A DNA stretch of 64,000 bases. Origin: Lysinibacillus_B sp050613145. Lineage in GTDB: Bacteria; Bacillota; Bacilli; Bacillales_A; Planococcaceae. Both the position numbers and the translations under genes were made by a program. Below the pieces are notes generated by a model. It worked only from the letters and a program-made list of their open reading frames with translations, did no database searches and was not told the origin of the DNA. Below, in pieces: positions 34,955-44,682 of this stretch (the first letter of the stretch is position 1; each line of letters begins with the position of its first letter). The stretch spans positions 2,852,001 through 2,916,000 of the forward strand of contig NZ_CP192507.1 of NCBI RefSeq assembly GCF_050613145.1, in the 5' to 3' direction.

Positions 34955-35222
34955 GATTGTTACCCCCCTTAGTACTTAAAATACACATCCAATTGTCAAC
35001 ACTTTGTAATTTGTAACACATTGACTGCATATTTCATCATGGTACAATATTATGACATGTCCATTGTACTCTCTCACCATACAAGCGTCAAGGCACTCTC
35101 TATCATTTAGCACACACTAATAAAGTTGAATTTAGCTCGTTCAAGTATATTTTTTCTATTATTAATTTATTTACTTAATAATTAATCTAAAAAATAAGAA
35201 AATTTAAGGTAGGGTTTTGGAA

Positions 35223-35639
35223 ATGAATGATAGCAATATGAAAACGATTCCAACTTTCGGCTATGAATTAATTCGCGATAATATATTGCGTTCTGTTTTA
35301 GGAAAACACGAAGAAGAGGTTCTTTATTGGGCCGGTAAAGAGCTCGCTCGGAAATTCCCCCTCTTTTCACTGGGAGAAGCAGCAAGCTTTTTTAAACAAG
35401 CTGGTTGGGGATCATTATCGCTTGAAAAAGAAGGGAAGGATTCCGCCATATTTCTCCTAAACGGAGATGCAGATATTTTAAAATTCGAAGAGCGCTGTTT
35501 TCGAATCGAGGCTGGTTTCTTAGCAGAGCAAACACAAAAACTAAACGGCTATTTAACAGAATGTTATGAGGAAAAAAATATCAAGCACGGGACTGTGACA
35601 TTTAATCTGAAATGGGACTTAAAAGAGCCTATTAAATAG
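35223..35639 (+). CDS. yslB: YslB, DUF2507 family protein
   Basis: A 138-residue cytoplasmic protein of unknown function. It is similar in size and position (between lysC and sdhC) to B. subtilis YslB. The segment KEEEVLYWAGKELARKFPLF-like core (here KHEEEVLYWAGKELARKF) and CFRIEAGFLAEQTQ resemble V4R-like small-molecule-binding folds; that link is tentative. The ATG at 35223 has AAGGTAGGG upstream. It is divergent from sdhC and convergent with lysC. Confidence 0.85.
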   Translation: MNDSNMKTIPTFGYELIRDNILRSVLGKHEEEVLYWAGKELARKFPLFSLGEAASFFKQAGWGSLSLEKEGKDSAIFLLNGDADILKFEERCFRIEAGFLAEQTQKLNGYLTECYEEKNIKHGTVTFNLKWDLKEPIK

Positions 35640-35725
35640 TTCACTCGTTAAAACAACAACAGCATTCAACCAAATTGGAAATAGATGTCACGTTATATAG
35701 AAGGAACTCCCTACTGTAAATTGAA

Positions 35726-35768
35726 ATAGCTACAAAACCAGGATATTTCCCGTTAATTTTGTAGCTAT
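35726..35768. terminator. bidirectional terminator between yslB and lysC
   Basis: ATAGCTACAAAA and TTTTGTAGCTAT pair perfectly around a 19-base loop; suited to both convergent genes. Confidence 0.8.
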
Positions 35769-35774
35769 CTTCCA

Positions 35775-36995
35775 TTATATAGCTAAATGAAATTCCTCAT
35801 GTAATACATTCGCTGCTTTTATCATATCCTCTTGCGGTACAACAACTGACACTTTAATTTCAGAAGTACTCACCATTTTCACGTCAATACCTTCTCTGCT
35901 CAGTCGCGCAAACATACGAGCTGCTACACCGGGATGAGATACCATACCCGATCCAACAATCGATACTTTCGCTAACCCTACTTCAAAATCCGCAAAACTA
36001 AAACCAAGTGATAGTTTACTAGATTCTAATACACGTAAGCTTTCTGCAAATTGATCTTTTTCAATCGAGAATGAGATTGTTGGTTTCACCTTATCAATGA
36101 CCGCCTGTACAATAATATCGACATTAATACCATTGTCCGCTAGTACGGTAAAAATATCAGCTAATGATGCCTCCTCGTATGAATCATAGCCAACTGTTAA
36201 TCGAATAATGTCTGACTCATATGCAATGCCGCGCACAACTAAATTTTTCTCCATCTCCATCTCCACTTCCTCCTTTAACAATGTCCCTTCCACATCCACT
36301 GTACTTGAGCGAACAACTACTGGCATGTTGTATTTTTTCGCTAGCTCTACTGCTCGTGGATGAATAATCATTGCCCCTAAATTTGCTAATTCCAACATTT
36401 CATCATATGATAGCTCTTTTAATTTTTTGGCATGAGGCACAATGTGAGGGTCAGCGGTATAAATACCCTCTACAGTTGTATACATATCTACACGTTCCGC
36501 ATCAATAGCGGCTGCAATTGCTACAGCCGTTGTTTCTGAACCACCTTTACCAAATGTCGTTATGTTTTCATGGCTATCCACACCTTGGGAGCCCGCAATA
36601 ATAACTATTTCCCCTTGCTCAAAATGTTGGTGAATGCGCTGAGTATTCACTGCTTCAATACGTGCATTGCTATGTAAGCTATCCGTTGCAACTCCTGCTT
36701 GCCATCCTGAAAGTGATACGGCTTTACCACCTTGCTCGGCAATGGCAATGGATAATAATGCACTCGTCATTTGTGCCCCTGTCGCTAGTAAAACATCCTG
36801 CTCACGTTTCGTTGGGTTATCTGAAAGTTCTGACACGTATACCTGCAACTCACGGCGAATGGTTGCCATCGGTGAAATGACGACAGCCACATTTAGTCCT
36901 TTCCTTTGTTCTGCTATTGCTCGCCTTGCAATTTCTTGAATTTTCTCTGGCGTTGCAACAGCTGGTCCACCAAATTTCATGACAATACTGCTCAT
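35775..36995 (-). CDS. lysC: aspartokinase (lysine-sensitive type, LysC)
   Basis: A 406-residue aspartate kinase, first step of the lysine/threonine/methionine family and of diaminopimelate. KFGGPAV begins the kinase domain (KFGGTSV-type with Pro-Ala variation). TTFGKGGSETTAVAIAAAI binds nucleotide/aspartate near 155. Two ACT domains occupy the C-terminal third, including VSIVGSGMVSHPGVAARMF. An internal start for a short beta subunit is known in B. subtilis and possible here. The ATG at 36995 has AAAGGGTGTGG upstream. A lysine riboswitch precedes it. Confidence 0.95.
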   Translation of the reverse strand: MSSIVMKFGGPAVATPEKIQEIARRAIAEQRKGLNVAVVISPMATIRRELQVYVSELSDNPTKREQDVLLATGAQMTSALLSIAIAEQGGKAVSLSGWQAGVATDSLHSNARIEAVNTQRIHQHFEQGEIVIIAGSQGVDSHENITTFGKGGSETTAVAIAAAIDAERVDMYTTVEGIYTADPHIVPHAKKLKELSYDEMLELANLGAMIIHPRAVELAKKYNMPVVVRSSTVDVEGTLLKEEVEMEMEKNLVVRGIAYESDIIRLTVGYDSYEEASLADIFTVLADNGINVDIIVQAVIDKVKPTISFSIEKDQFAESLRVLESSKLSLGFSFADFEVGLAKVSIVGSGMVSHPGVAARMFARLSREGIDVKMVSTSEIKVSVVVPQEDMIKAANVLHEEFHLAI

Positions 36996-37015
36996 TTTTC
37001 CACACCCTTTCTTAT

Positions 37016-37056
37016 ACAAAAAGGCGGCTTTTCACTAATATGAAAAGCCGCCTCAG
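37016..37056 (-). terminator. lysC leader attenuator terminator
   Basis: On the minus strand GAGGCGGCTTTTCA/TGAAAAGCCGCCTT pairs, followed by TTT. It is placed between the L-box aptamer and lysC, so lysine binding should favour it. Confidence 0.9.
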
Positions 37057-37083
37057 TAAACGATTATAACGAAAAAGTTTGCT

Positions 37084-37256
37084 TGAGATAGCTCTCCAGA
37101 ATATGCATTCTGACAGTTTGACATTTTTTAAATGCAAAACCAGCGACTAATCGGAAACAACGGTTAGTCACTTCGGCGGTTTCCCCTTTCACACTTGCTC
37201 ACTGGAGTTGTTCCTCCTCACAAGCGGTACTCTTGAAACCCGCACCTCTACCTTTA
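37084..37256 (-). promoter_or_regulatory. lysine riboswitch (L box)
   Basis: The conserved L-box blocks appear in order on the minus strand: TAGAGGTGCGGGTTTCAAGAG, GTGAGGAGG, GTGTGAAAGGGG, ACCGCCGAAGTGACTAACC, and the closing GGAGAGCTATCTC that pairs back to the first block. A terminator hairpin and the lysC gene follow. When lysine is plentiful, transcription should stop before lysC. Confidence 0.95.
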
Positions 37257-37292
37257 CTCGATATGAAATTATGTTGTAAGCGTAGCACACGC

Positions 37293-39083
37293 CTACTGTT
37301 TTTTCAACGCTTCATTTTGAAAATACTGAAAAATGTTATTTGCCTGTGCTTTCGGCATACCGGCTTCCATTAATTGATCAATACTTGCCTCACGCACTTT
37401 TTTGACTGACCCAAAATGTTTCAGCAGTTGTTGCTTTCGCTTTGGACCGATACCTTCTATCTGATCAAGCACGGATTGAATCGCATTTGTCTGGTGTTGT
37501 TGACGAAGAAATGTAATCGCAAAACGGTGTACCTCATCTTGAATACGTTGCAATAAATAAAAGCCATCACTCGTTCGCTTCATGTCAATTGGTACAGGTG
37601 GATCACCGAATAACAGCTGTGATGTATTGTGCTTTTCATCTTTTGCAAGTCCTGCAATTGGAATGACTAAACCAAGTTCATTTTGTAATACACTACGGGC
37701 GACTTCCATTTGCCCTTTCCCACCGTCGACGATAATTAAATCCGGTAAAGGTAAATTTTCTTTCAGTACACGTATATACCGGCGGCGAATCACTTCCTCC
37801 ATCGCCCCGTAATCATCATGCTTTGCTGCTTCTTTCGTTTTATATTTGCGATATTCCTTTTTCGCTGGTTTCCCATCAATAAATACAACCATTGCCGAAA
37901 CAGGGTCAGCGCCGTGCATATGACTATTGTCAAACGCTTCAATTCGGAAAGGCGTTGAAATATTTAATGCATCCCCTAATGACTCACATGCACCAATCGT
38001 TCGTTCTTCTTGTCTTTCAATCAATTGAAACTTCTCATGAATCGCGATTTGCGCATTTTTTGTGGCCATCTCGACAAGTTCCTTTTTCTGTCCACGCTTT
38101 GGCGTCATGACTTTAACATCTAGTAAGTGTTCAAGTAACGTCCCCTCAATCGTGTTCGGAATGAAAATCTCTTTCGGTTTTAAATGTTGAGGCGACTCAT
38201 AAAATCGTCCAACAAACGTTAAAAACTCATCTTCCGGATCACGATAAACAGGAAAAATAGATACATCACGTTCAATTAATTTTCCTTGGCGAACAAAAAA
38301 TACTTGTACACACATCCAGCCTTTTTCGACTGCATAGCCAAATACATCTCGGTTCGATAAATCATCTGAAATAATTTTTTGCTTTTGCATGACCGTTTCA
38401 ATATGCGCGATTTGATCGCGTAGCTCTTTTGCTCGCTCGAACTCAAGCTTTTCCGCGGCTTCTAGCATTTTTACTTCCAACTCTTTTTTGACCTCTTCAT
38501 AGCCACCATTTAAAAATTTTGAAATGTCCTCAATCATTTCGTCGTATACTTTTTTGTCGATATCCTTTACACAAGGCGCGAGACATTGCCCCATATGATA
38601 ATACAAGCACACTTGGCTTGGTAACTGTGCACATTTTCGGAGCGGGTAAATACGATCTAGCATTTTACGTGTTTCGTTCGCTGCAAAAGCATTTGGGTAA
38701 GGACCAAAATAACGGGCCTTATCCTTTTTGATTTTACGTGTTGTAATAATACGTGGATATTTTTCATTTGTAATTTTGATATAGGGATATGTTTTATCAT
38801 CTGTCAGTCGGATATTATATTTTGGGTCGTGTAACTTGATCAGATTGAGCTCTAATATTAAAGCTTCAAGCTCAGAGGTCGTTACCATGTATTCAAAGTC
38901 TTCAATTTCACTTACGAGACGCGCTGTTTTTCCATCATGAGAACCATTAAAATACGAGCGTACACGATTTTTTAATTTTTTTGCCTTGCCGACATAAATA
39001 ATCGTTCCTTGACGATCTTTCATGATATAACAGCCTGGCTCATCCGGAAGAATCGCTAACTTATTTTTAATTAAATCATTCAT
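37293..39083 (-). CDS. uvrC: excinuclease ABC subunit C
   Basis: A 596-residue nuclease making both incisions in nucleotide excision repair. The GIY-YIG domain (about 12-90: GCYIMKDRQGTIIYVGKAKKL) makes the 3' cut. A UVR helix pair (about 197-232: AAEKLEFERAKELRDQIAHIE) binds UvrB. The RNase-H-like C-terminal domain (EAFDNSHMHGADPVSAMVVF, DLIIVDGGKGQ) makes the 5' cut. The helix-hairpin-helix tail has IEGIGPKRKQQLLKHFGS. Order trxA-uvrC-lysC is as in Bacillus. Confidence 0.97.
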   Translation of the reverse strand: MNDLIKNKLAILPDEPGCYIMKDRQGTIIYVGKAKKLKNRVRSYFNGSHDGKTARLVSEIEDFEYMVTTSELEALILELNLIKLHDPKYNIRLTDDKTYPYIKITNEKYPRIITTRKIKKDKARYFGPYPNAFAANETRKMLDRIYPLRKCAQLPSQVCLYYHMGQCLAPCVKDIDKKVYDEMIEDISKFLNGGYEEVKKELEVKMLEAAEKLEFERAKELRDQIAHIETVMQKQKIISDDLSNRDVFGYAVEKGWMCVQVFFVRQGKLIERDVSIFPVYRDPEDEFLTFVGRFYESPQHLKPKEIFIPNTIEGTLLEHLLDVKVMTPKRGQKKELVEMATKNAQIAIHEKFQLIERQEERTIGACESLGDALNISTPFRIEAFDNSHMHGADPVSAMVVFIDGKPAKKEYRKYKTKEAAKHDDYGAMEEVIRRRYIRVLKENLPLPDLIIVDGGKGQMEVARSVLQNELGLVIPIAGLAKDEKHNTSQLLFGDPPVPIDMKRTSDGFYLLQRIQDEVHRFAITFLRQQHQTNAIQSVLDQIEGIGPKRKQQLLKHFGSVKKVREASIDQLMEAGMPKAQANNIFQYFQNEALKKQ

Positions 39084-39112
39084 ATCATCACCTACTGCCT
39101 ATTATAATGCAT

Positions 39113-39146
39113 GAAAAAAAGCCGAGCACGTGTTTGTACTCGACTT
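39113..39146 (-). terminator. terminator after trxA
   Basis: On the minus strand AGTCGAGTA...TGCTCGGCT (with G-U pairs) followed by TTTTTTT, between trxA and uvrC. Confidence 0.75.
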
Positions 39147-39161
39147 GTATAGTTATTATGA

Positions 39162-39476
39162 TTATTTGTTGTCGTTAATGAAATCAACTAACGCTTCTTT
39201 TGGCATAAAGCCAGCAGTTTTTGCTTTTAATTCGCCATCAACGAATAATAATAATGATGGGATTGACATAATGCCATATTCACCAGCAGTTCCTTGGTTA
39301 TTATCCACATCTACTTTTACGATTTTCACTTCGTTACCGATTTCAGCGTCTACTTCTTCTAACACTGGAGCGATCATTTTACATGGTCCGCACCAAGCAG
39401 CCCAAAAGTCTACTAATACTACGCCCTCAGCGATTTCTTGTTGAAAGTTTGAATCTGTACCTTGTACAATTGCCAT
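39162..39476 (-). CDS. trxA: thioredoxin
   Basis: 104 residues with the active site WCGPC (Cys29, Cys32), the cis-proline turn MSIPSLLLF near residue 75, and the usual FWAAWCGPCKMIAPVLEE helix start. General cytoplasmic disulfide reductant. In B. subtilis etfA is the next gene upstream; here about 10.7 kb of pyrimidine genes and repeat DNA intervene. Confidence 0.98.
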   Translation of the reverse strand: MAIVQGTDSNFQQEIAEGVVLVDFWAAWCGPCKMIAPVLEEVDAEIGNEVKIVKVDVDNNQGTAGEYGIMSIPSLLLFVDGELKAKTAGFMPKEALVDFINDNK

Positions 39477-39652
39477 TTTAAATAGCCTCCTTCATATTAC
39501 ATATGCTTGTAGTATAGCATGTTCATTTTATAAATTGGAATTATTCTGCTCTAACTAAAACGTTTTGGCAAAATGTCCATGAGAATATTATTATCTTACT
39601 CTATTATGAACATGCAAAAAGTATTTCCATTTGGTCAAAATCTAACTACCAA

Positions 39653-39683
39653 AAAGAGACTGTTCAACTTTGAACAGTCTCGA
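39653..39683. terminator. perfect hairpin next to repeat copy 2
   Basis: GAGACTGTTCA, loop ACTT, TGAACAGTCTC, with A-run before and T-rich sequence after. No gene visibly ends here; it marks the edge of the repeat. Confidence 0.6.
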
Positions 39684-39689
39684 TAATTT

Positions 39690-40189
39690 GTTACTCATAA
39701 AGAGCAAAAATACAAACGAAAAATCCCCAAAAAATACTAAACTTAATCGTAATCATAGCCTCCGCGCTTTGCCACAGCCATAACAGGAGCTAAAACAGGC
39801 GTGGCCTGTTTGGATCTCCTGTTCCGGCTCCTGTGGCTATGGCGCGCTACGGCAAAGGTGAATACTTCTCGATATTTTAGAAAAACATTTCTCTTCTCTA
39901 AAAGAAATCATTTTATTTCAATTTGCACGTATCGTCACCTAGCCGCTATTGTCATCAATGAGGATTCTCCTTATTGTTTAGCAATCAGGTTATTTTATTG
40001 AACAATAGTTGCTTGTAGCGGAGGCACGAGACTCCTACGGGAAAAGCGAGACAATCAAGACCCCGCAGGAGCGAAGCATGAGCGACGAGGAGGCTTGATC
40101 TCGCCCGTGGAAAGCGAGTGCCGCAGCGGAAAGCAACGGTTACTCAAATGGTAATATATGTTCATTAATTTACTCGTTATAAGTTTATT
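39690..40189 (-). repeat. long intergenic repeat, copy 2 (inverted partner of 5 kb)
   Basis: Read on the minus strand it repeats 4967-5505: TTATAACGAGTAAATT, GGCACTCGCTTTCCACGGGC, CCGTAGGAGTCTCGTGCC, GAGAAGTATTCACCTTTGCC, GTGGCAAAGCGCGGAGGC. It lacks the extra 35-base segment of copy 1. The GC-rich modules are 39765-39860 and 40010-40141. No gene is supported in 39477-40228. Confidence 0.85.
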
Positions 40190-40228
40190 AATTAACTTTC
40201 TATATTAAACAAACGATCATCTTATTCA

Positions 40229-40435
40229 TTAGGAGACCATCGTTTCCCTTAGCTTCACAGCAAGATATTTGCGTGCGTCTGCTGTTAAGAGCTGTAACGT
40301 AGTCGTATCGGCTTCGCATTGTAATTCTATAAATGTACCACTTAAATTTTCATAGACACACTTCATCTTATAACCTTGGGCTAACAACACATCAAGCCGC
40401 GCGATTTCTTGTACAACTTCACTATACGATGACAT
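40229..40435 (-). CDS. small conserved-looking protein, last gene of the pyrimidine operon
   Basis: 68 residues, MSSYSEVVQEIARLDVLLAQG..., soluble with an amphipathic N-terminal helix. It has a ribosome site (AAAGGAG) and starts 14 bases after the transporter stop, so it belongs to the catabolic operon. I do not recognise a family. Position suggests an accessory to transport or catabolism, but nothing in the sequence proves it. Confidence 0.6.
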   Translation of the reverse strand: MSSYSEVVQEIARLDVLLAQGYKMKCVYENLSGTFIELQCEADTTTLQLLTADARKYLAVKLRETMVS

Positions 40436-40449
40436 CGGTCTACTCCTTT

Positions 40450-41946
40450 CTATTGTTTCTGCACTACAGGTGGATCTAGTGTTTCTGATTCGAGGTTCGG
40501 TTCTGGCTCTTGATACACTTTTTTATCAATCTCCCAGTCGTTTCCTGCTGTTATCCCTAGATACAGCTCGTCACTCGGGTTATTAATTTCCTTTTGTGGA
40601 TACTTCACAAACCACCAATATTTCGCAAGCACATAATAGACCGCTGCCCCTAAAAAGAAGCCAATAAGCGACGAGTACGTAGGAAACATGTTGGCAACAC
40701 CGCCACCAATAGCCCATGCAATCAAACCAGCGAAATTAAATCCTTTAAAATATTTAAACTGCCCTTCTAGCTCATACAGTGCATCGACATTGACACGGCG
40801 CTTTCGTATTAAATAATAATCAGCGAATAAAATCCCTACAATGGCGGTTAAAATACCACCAATAATTAACAGAACGCTATTTAAAATATCAAATAAGCTC
40901 CAAGGTTGAACAATTGTCCCGATAATCCCCGTAATGATAACCCCTACCCAGAACGGAACTTTCGGACCACCCACATTGGAGAAAACTGTTGCCGCTGGAA
41001 TAACGTTTGCGGAAGTATTTGTTGACCACTGTGCTAACACAATCATTAACAGTAATACCCCTAAAACAATCCCGTTTGCACTGGATTGCAATGCAGTAAT
41101 TGGGTCAGCAGTTGAGACCGCCATATAACAAATGGCACCAATGGCTACCATAAATGTGTTCGTAATTGGCATCACAACAAGTGAACCTAGTAATTGTGTT
41201 TTATTGCGCTTAAACCAGTTTCGTTCATTTTTTGGTGCTTTAAAGAAGCGAGAGAGCGAAGGCATATCCGCTGCTAATGTCGCCCAGAAGCCCATATTGG
41301 CCATGACGACTATCATAAATGCAGTGAAGCCTGCTGCGCCCGTTACTGGTGACTCCACCCAACTCCAAACATCTTTTCCTTGAGCTGTTGCGTTATCAGC
41401 TAATGTAATATACATCCAACAAGAAATTAAAATGATGATTGGTGCTGCTAAATCGGCAAAGCGTTCAATCGATTTAATGCCGAGTGACGTGTTAATTAAT
41501 TGCAATGTAACGAAGATAATGAAACATAAAATCCAGTTATCAAAGCCGAATAATAAATTTAAAATACCGTTGATGGCGGTTGAACCGAAATAAGAGTTAA
41601 TCCCGAACCAACAGGCTGCTGTAAATGCTCGCATAACAGATGGAAAATGTGTACCAATCGTACCAAAGGGAGCACGCATATATACCGGGAAGGAAATCCC
41701 ATGTTCCACACCAATATCACCAATTAGAGTCATAAAAATCCCAATAGCTACTGATCCAACTAACGTGGCTAAAATGACATACGGGAGCGGTAAATGAACA
41801 ATCCCCCCGCCACCTATAGCAAAGGCAGCTAATACAATTGCCATTCCTACCCAAATAACCGAAAAACCAAACGGGCTAATTACACGTTTTGCATGTGTCA
41901 CAGGCAATAAATCGGGCGACTTTAAATAGTTTCCTTTACTCTCCAT
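40450..41946 (-). CDS. NCS1-family nucleobase/hydantoin/allantoin transporter
   Basis: A 498-residue transporter with about twelve membrane helices. NCS1 features are SPFGFSVIWVGMAIVLAAFAIGG in helix 1, GISFPVYMRAPFGTIG near residue 92, and the SANVIPAATVFSNVGGPK segment near 310. NCS1 members carry uracil, allantoin or hydantoins with Na+ or H+. Its place in a uracil-degradation operon favours uracil or dihydrouracil. The C-terminal 50 residues are hydrophilic. Confidence 0.9.
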   Translation of the reverse strand: MESKGNYLKSPDLLPVTHAKRVISPFGFSVIWVGMAIVLAAFAIGGGGIVHLPLPYVILATLVGSVAIGIFMTLIGDIGVEHGISFPVYMRAPFGTIGTHFPSVMRAFTAACWFGINSYFGSTAINGILNLLFGFDNWILCFIIFVTLQLINTSLGIKSIERFADLAAPIIILISCWMYITLADNATAQGKDVWSWVESPVTGAAGFTAFMIVVMANMGFWATLAADMPSLSRFFKAPKNERNWFKRNKTQLLGSLVVMPITNTFMVAIGAICYMAVSTADPITALQSSANGIVLGVLLLMIVLAQWSTNTSANVIPAATVFSNVGGPKVPFWVGVIITGIIGTIVQPWSLFDILNSVLLIIGGILTAIVGILFADYYLIRKRRVNVDALYELEGQFKYFKGFNFAGLIAWAIGGGVANMFPTYSSLIGFFLGAAVYYVLAKYWWFVKYPQKEINNPSDELYLGITAGNDWEIDKKVYQEPEPNLESETLDPPVVQKQ

Positions 41947-41984
41947 ATTGATGACTCCCCTTTATGAAGTTTTCAGCGGGCACT

Positions 41985-43265
41985 CTACGACTTTACATTT
42001 GACGTTGGCGTAAACCTACTCATAATCGCTTGACGCTCATTCCATGTCATTGGCGGCAATGTATTTTTCTTCTCGACCATTGTAATCGCACCATCGACAG
42101 GGCAAACAATCGAACAAAGATTACAACCAACACAATCATCTTCACGGACTTTTAACATTGGACGACCATTCTCTGTATAAAGATCGATACATTGGTGCGA
42201 CGTATCTTCACAGGCAATATGGCACTTGTTGCAATTAATACATACATCATTATTAATTTGAGCGACAATTTGATAGTTGAGGTCTAGATTTCCCCAATCC
42301 GAGTAACGTGTAACAGAACGACCGACTAAATCCATCGCTGAGGCTAATCCTTTTTCATCTAAGTAATTACTCAGTCCCTCAATCATATCCTCTACAATGC
42401 TAAATCCATGATGCATCGCTGCCGTACACACCTGTACACAGCTCGAGCCCATTAACATAAATTCAGCTGCATCACGCCACGTAGATATGCCGCCTATCCC
42501 GGAAATCGGTACATTAATACGAGGGCTTCGTGCGCATTCAGCCACCATATTCAGAGCGATTGGCTTTACGGCAGGACCACAGTAACCCCCGTGGGCTCCT
42601 TTTCCAGCAACATGCGGTATTGTGTTCCAACTATCTAAATCTACACCTGCTAAACTATTAATCGTGTTAATCATACTAATCGCATCCGCGCCTCCTGCAA
42701 CCGCTGCTTCTGCCGTTACAGTAATATCCGTAATATTTGGCGTAAGCTTTACAATAACAGGTGATTTAGCTGCTTCTTTTGCCCAGTAAGTTTGCTTTTC
42801 CACTAATTCTGGCACTTGCCCTGATGCAGAACCCATTCCTCGTTCAGCCATACCATGCGGGCAACCGAAATTTAATTCAAATCCATCAACACCAACATCT
42901 TCTACTCGTTTCACAATTTCATGCCATTTTTCGCGCTTCGGCTCAACCATTAATGAAGCAATAATCGTATGGTTTGGGAATCGCTTTTTTGTCTCATAAA
43001 TTTCTTTTAAATTCACTTCAAGCGGTCGATCTGTAATGAGCTCAATATTATTAAAACCTGCTACACGTTGACCATTAAAGTTGACTGCTGCAAAGCGCGA
43101 AGAAACGTTTAAAATCGGGTCGCCTAGTGTCTTCCAAACAGCGCCTCCCCAACCAGCTTCAAATGCCCGCTGGACTTGATAACCTGAGTTTGTTGGTGGT
43201 GCAGATGCCAACCAAAATGGATTTGGTGATTCAATTCCTGCTAGATTGATACGTAAATCTGCCAT
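41985..43265 (-). CDS. preA: dihydropyrimidine dehydrogenase subunit PreA
   Basis: A 426-residue FMN-containing TIM barrel with a C-terminal ferredoxin domain; with PreT it reduces uracil and thymine to the dihydro forms. [4Fe-4S] motifs: CINCNKCHIACED and CVGCNLCSIVCPVDGA (about 335-395). Active loop: NFGCPHGMAERGMGSASG. Where human DPYD has its catalytic Cys ('LACGQ', from memory), this chain reads 'SASGQ', Ser. AGAGGGGGG precedes the ATG. It lies between preT and the transporter. Confidence 0.93.
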   Translation of the reverse strand: MADLRINLAGIESPNPFWLASAPPTNSGYQVQRAFEAGWGGAVWKTLGDPILNVSSRFAAVNFNGQRVAGFNNIELITDRPLEVNLKEIYETKKRFPNHTIIASLMVEPKREKWHEIVKRVEDVGVDGFELNFGCPHGMAERGMGSASGQVPELVEKQTYWAKEAAKSPVIVKLTPNITDITVTAEAAVAGGADAISMINTINSLAGVDLDSWNTIPHVAGKGAHGGYCGPAVKPIALNMVAECARSPRINVPISGIGGISTWRDAAEFMLMGSSCVQVCTAAMHHGFSIVEDMIEGLSNYLDEKGLASAMDLVGRSVTRYSDWGNLDLNYQIVAQINNDVCINCNKCHIACEDTSHQCIDLYTENGRPMLKVREDDCVGCNLCSIVCPVDGAITMVEKKNTLPPMTWNERQAIMSRFTPTSNVKS

Positions 43266-43287
43266 CTTGTTCCCCCCTCTTTATGTG

Positions 43288-44655
43288 CTAAGCGCTTTGT
43301 GATGCGGTTTGAAATACGTTATGAATGTTTAAAGCTACATCTTTTCCTTGTTGGACAGCCGTCACTACCATCGCCTCTCCTTGCCCATTCCCGAAGATCA
43401 CGTCTCCACATGCAAACACCTTAGGGTTCGATGTTTGCAACGTTTCTTCGTCAACCTTTACGACACCCCACTCGTGTTTTAGGTCAAATGCTTCAATTAG
43501 TTCTGTATAGCGCGATTGTCCAATTGCTTTAATAACGGCATCTACTGTAATCACGTGCTCTGAACCTTCGACCGGTATTGGTTTTTGTCGACCATCTGCA
43601 CCAGGCTCCCCAAGCACCATCTTTACACATTCAATACCAATCACTTGTCCATCGTCATTGCCAATAATATTGATAGGTGCTGTCAACCATTCAAACTGAA
43701 TGCCTTCTTGCTTCGCAAATTCATATTCAAATTCATAAGCTGTCATTTCTTCCTCCGTACGACGATAGAGGATTTTGACATTTGACGCTCCTAAACGAAT
43801 GGCACTTGTCGCACCATCAATAGCTGTATTCCCTGCCCCGATGACAGCCACTCGCTTGCCAATTAAATCCGATGTGAGATTGTCTAGTTTTGTGTCTTTA
43901 ATAAATGAAATCGCGTCATATACGCCTGTAAGCCCCTCACCTTTAATACCTAAATTCGGAACGGCCCCCATACCGACCGCTAACACTACAGCATCATATC
44001 GATTTAACATCTCCTCTACCGAAATATGTTGACCGACGACTGTATTCGTCCGAATTTCAACACCTAAGTTTGTAATTTGTTCTACTTCCCACTCGACAAC
44101 GTCATTCGGTAAACGGAAAGCAACAATCCCATAGCGACCTAAGCCCCCAGCTTTTTCTTCTGCTTCATACATCGTGACCTGATAGCCAAGACATGCTAAC
44201 TCACGCGCAGCAGCCAACCCTGCTGGACCTGTACCAATAATGGCAATCTGTTTTTGTTGAGGCGCTCCTTTTTTAAATAATGAGGCACTAGATGCCATCG
44301 CCCAATCGGTTGCATAGCGTTGCAAACGCCCGATATCAATAGGCTTAGACTGATGATTTAATACACAAGCTCCTTCGCAAAGCTCTTCAGTCGGACAAAC
44401 ACGTGCACAGCTCGCACCAAGTGGATTAGCCTGTAAAATCGTTAGTGCCGAGCCCTTTAAATTCCCAGATGCAATTTTTTTGATAAACTTCGGAATATCA
44501 ATACTTGTCGGGCATGCCTTTATGCAAGCTGCATCGTAGCAATATAAGCAGCGATTTGCCTCTTCTATCGCTTCATAACTTGTTAACGCAGGCTCCAATT
44601 CCTCGAAATTTCTCTTTAACTTCTCAGCAATCATTTTGTCGTGAATCATTGCCAT
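43288..44655 (-). CDS. preT: dihydropyrimidine dehydrogenase subunit PreT
   Basis: A 455-residue NAD(P)H-oxidising subunit related to glutamate synthase small chain. The N-terminal Fe-S region has CLYCYDAACIKACPTSIDIP and CARVCPTEELCEGAC. The FAD site is AIIGTGPAGLAAARELA (about 138) and the NAD site VAVIGAGNTAIDGATSAIRLG (about 270). It carries electrons from NAD(P)H to PreA. The 22-base gap to preA indicates co-translation. Confidence 0.93.
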   Translation of the reverse strand: MAMIHDKMIAEKLKRNFEELEPALTSYEAIEEANRCLYCYDAACIKACPTSIDIPKFIKKIASGNLKGSALTILQANPLGASCARVCPTEELCEGACVLNHQSKPIDIGRLQRYATDWAMASSASLFKKGAPQQKQIAIIGTGPAGLAAARELACLGYQVTMYEAEEKAGGLGRYGIVAFRLPNDVVEWEVEQITNLGVEIRTNTVVGQHISVEEMLNRYDAVVLAVGMGAVPNLGIKGEGLTGVYDAISFIKDTKLDNLTSDLIGKRVAVIGAGNTAIDGATSAIRLGASNVKILYRRTEEEMTAYEFEYEFAKQEGIQFEWLTAPINIIGNDDGQVIGIECVKMVLGEPGADGRQKPIPVEGSEHVITVDAVIKAIGQSRYTELIEAFDLKHEWGVVKVDEETLQTSNPKVFACGDVIFGNGQGEAMVVTAVQQGKDVALNIHNVFQTASQSA

Positions 44656-44682
44656 CTGTTCTTCACCCCTCTATCTTTTTTA

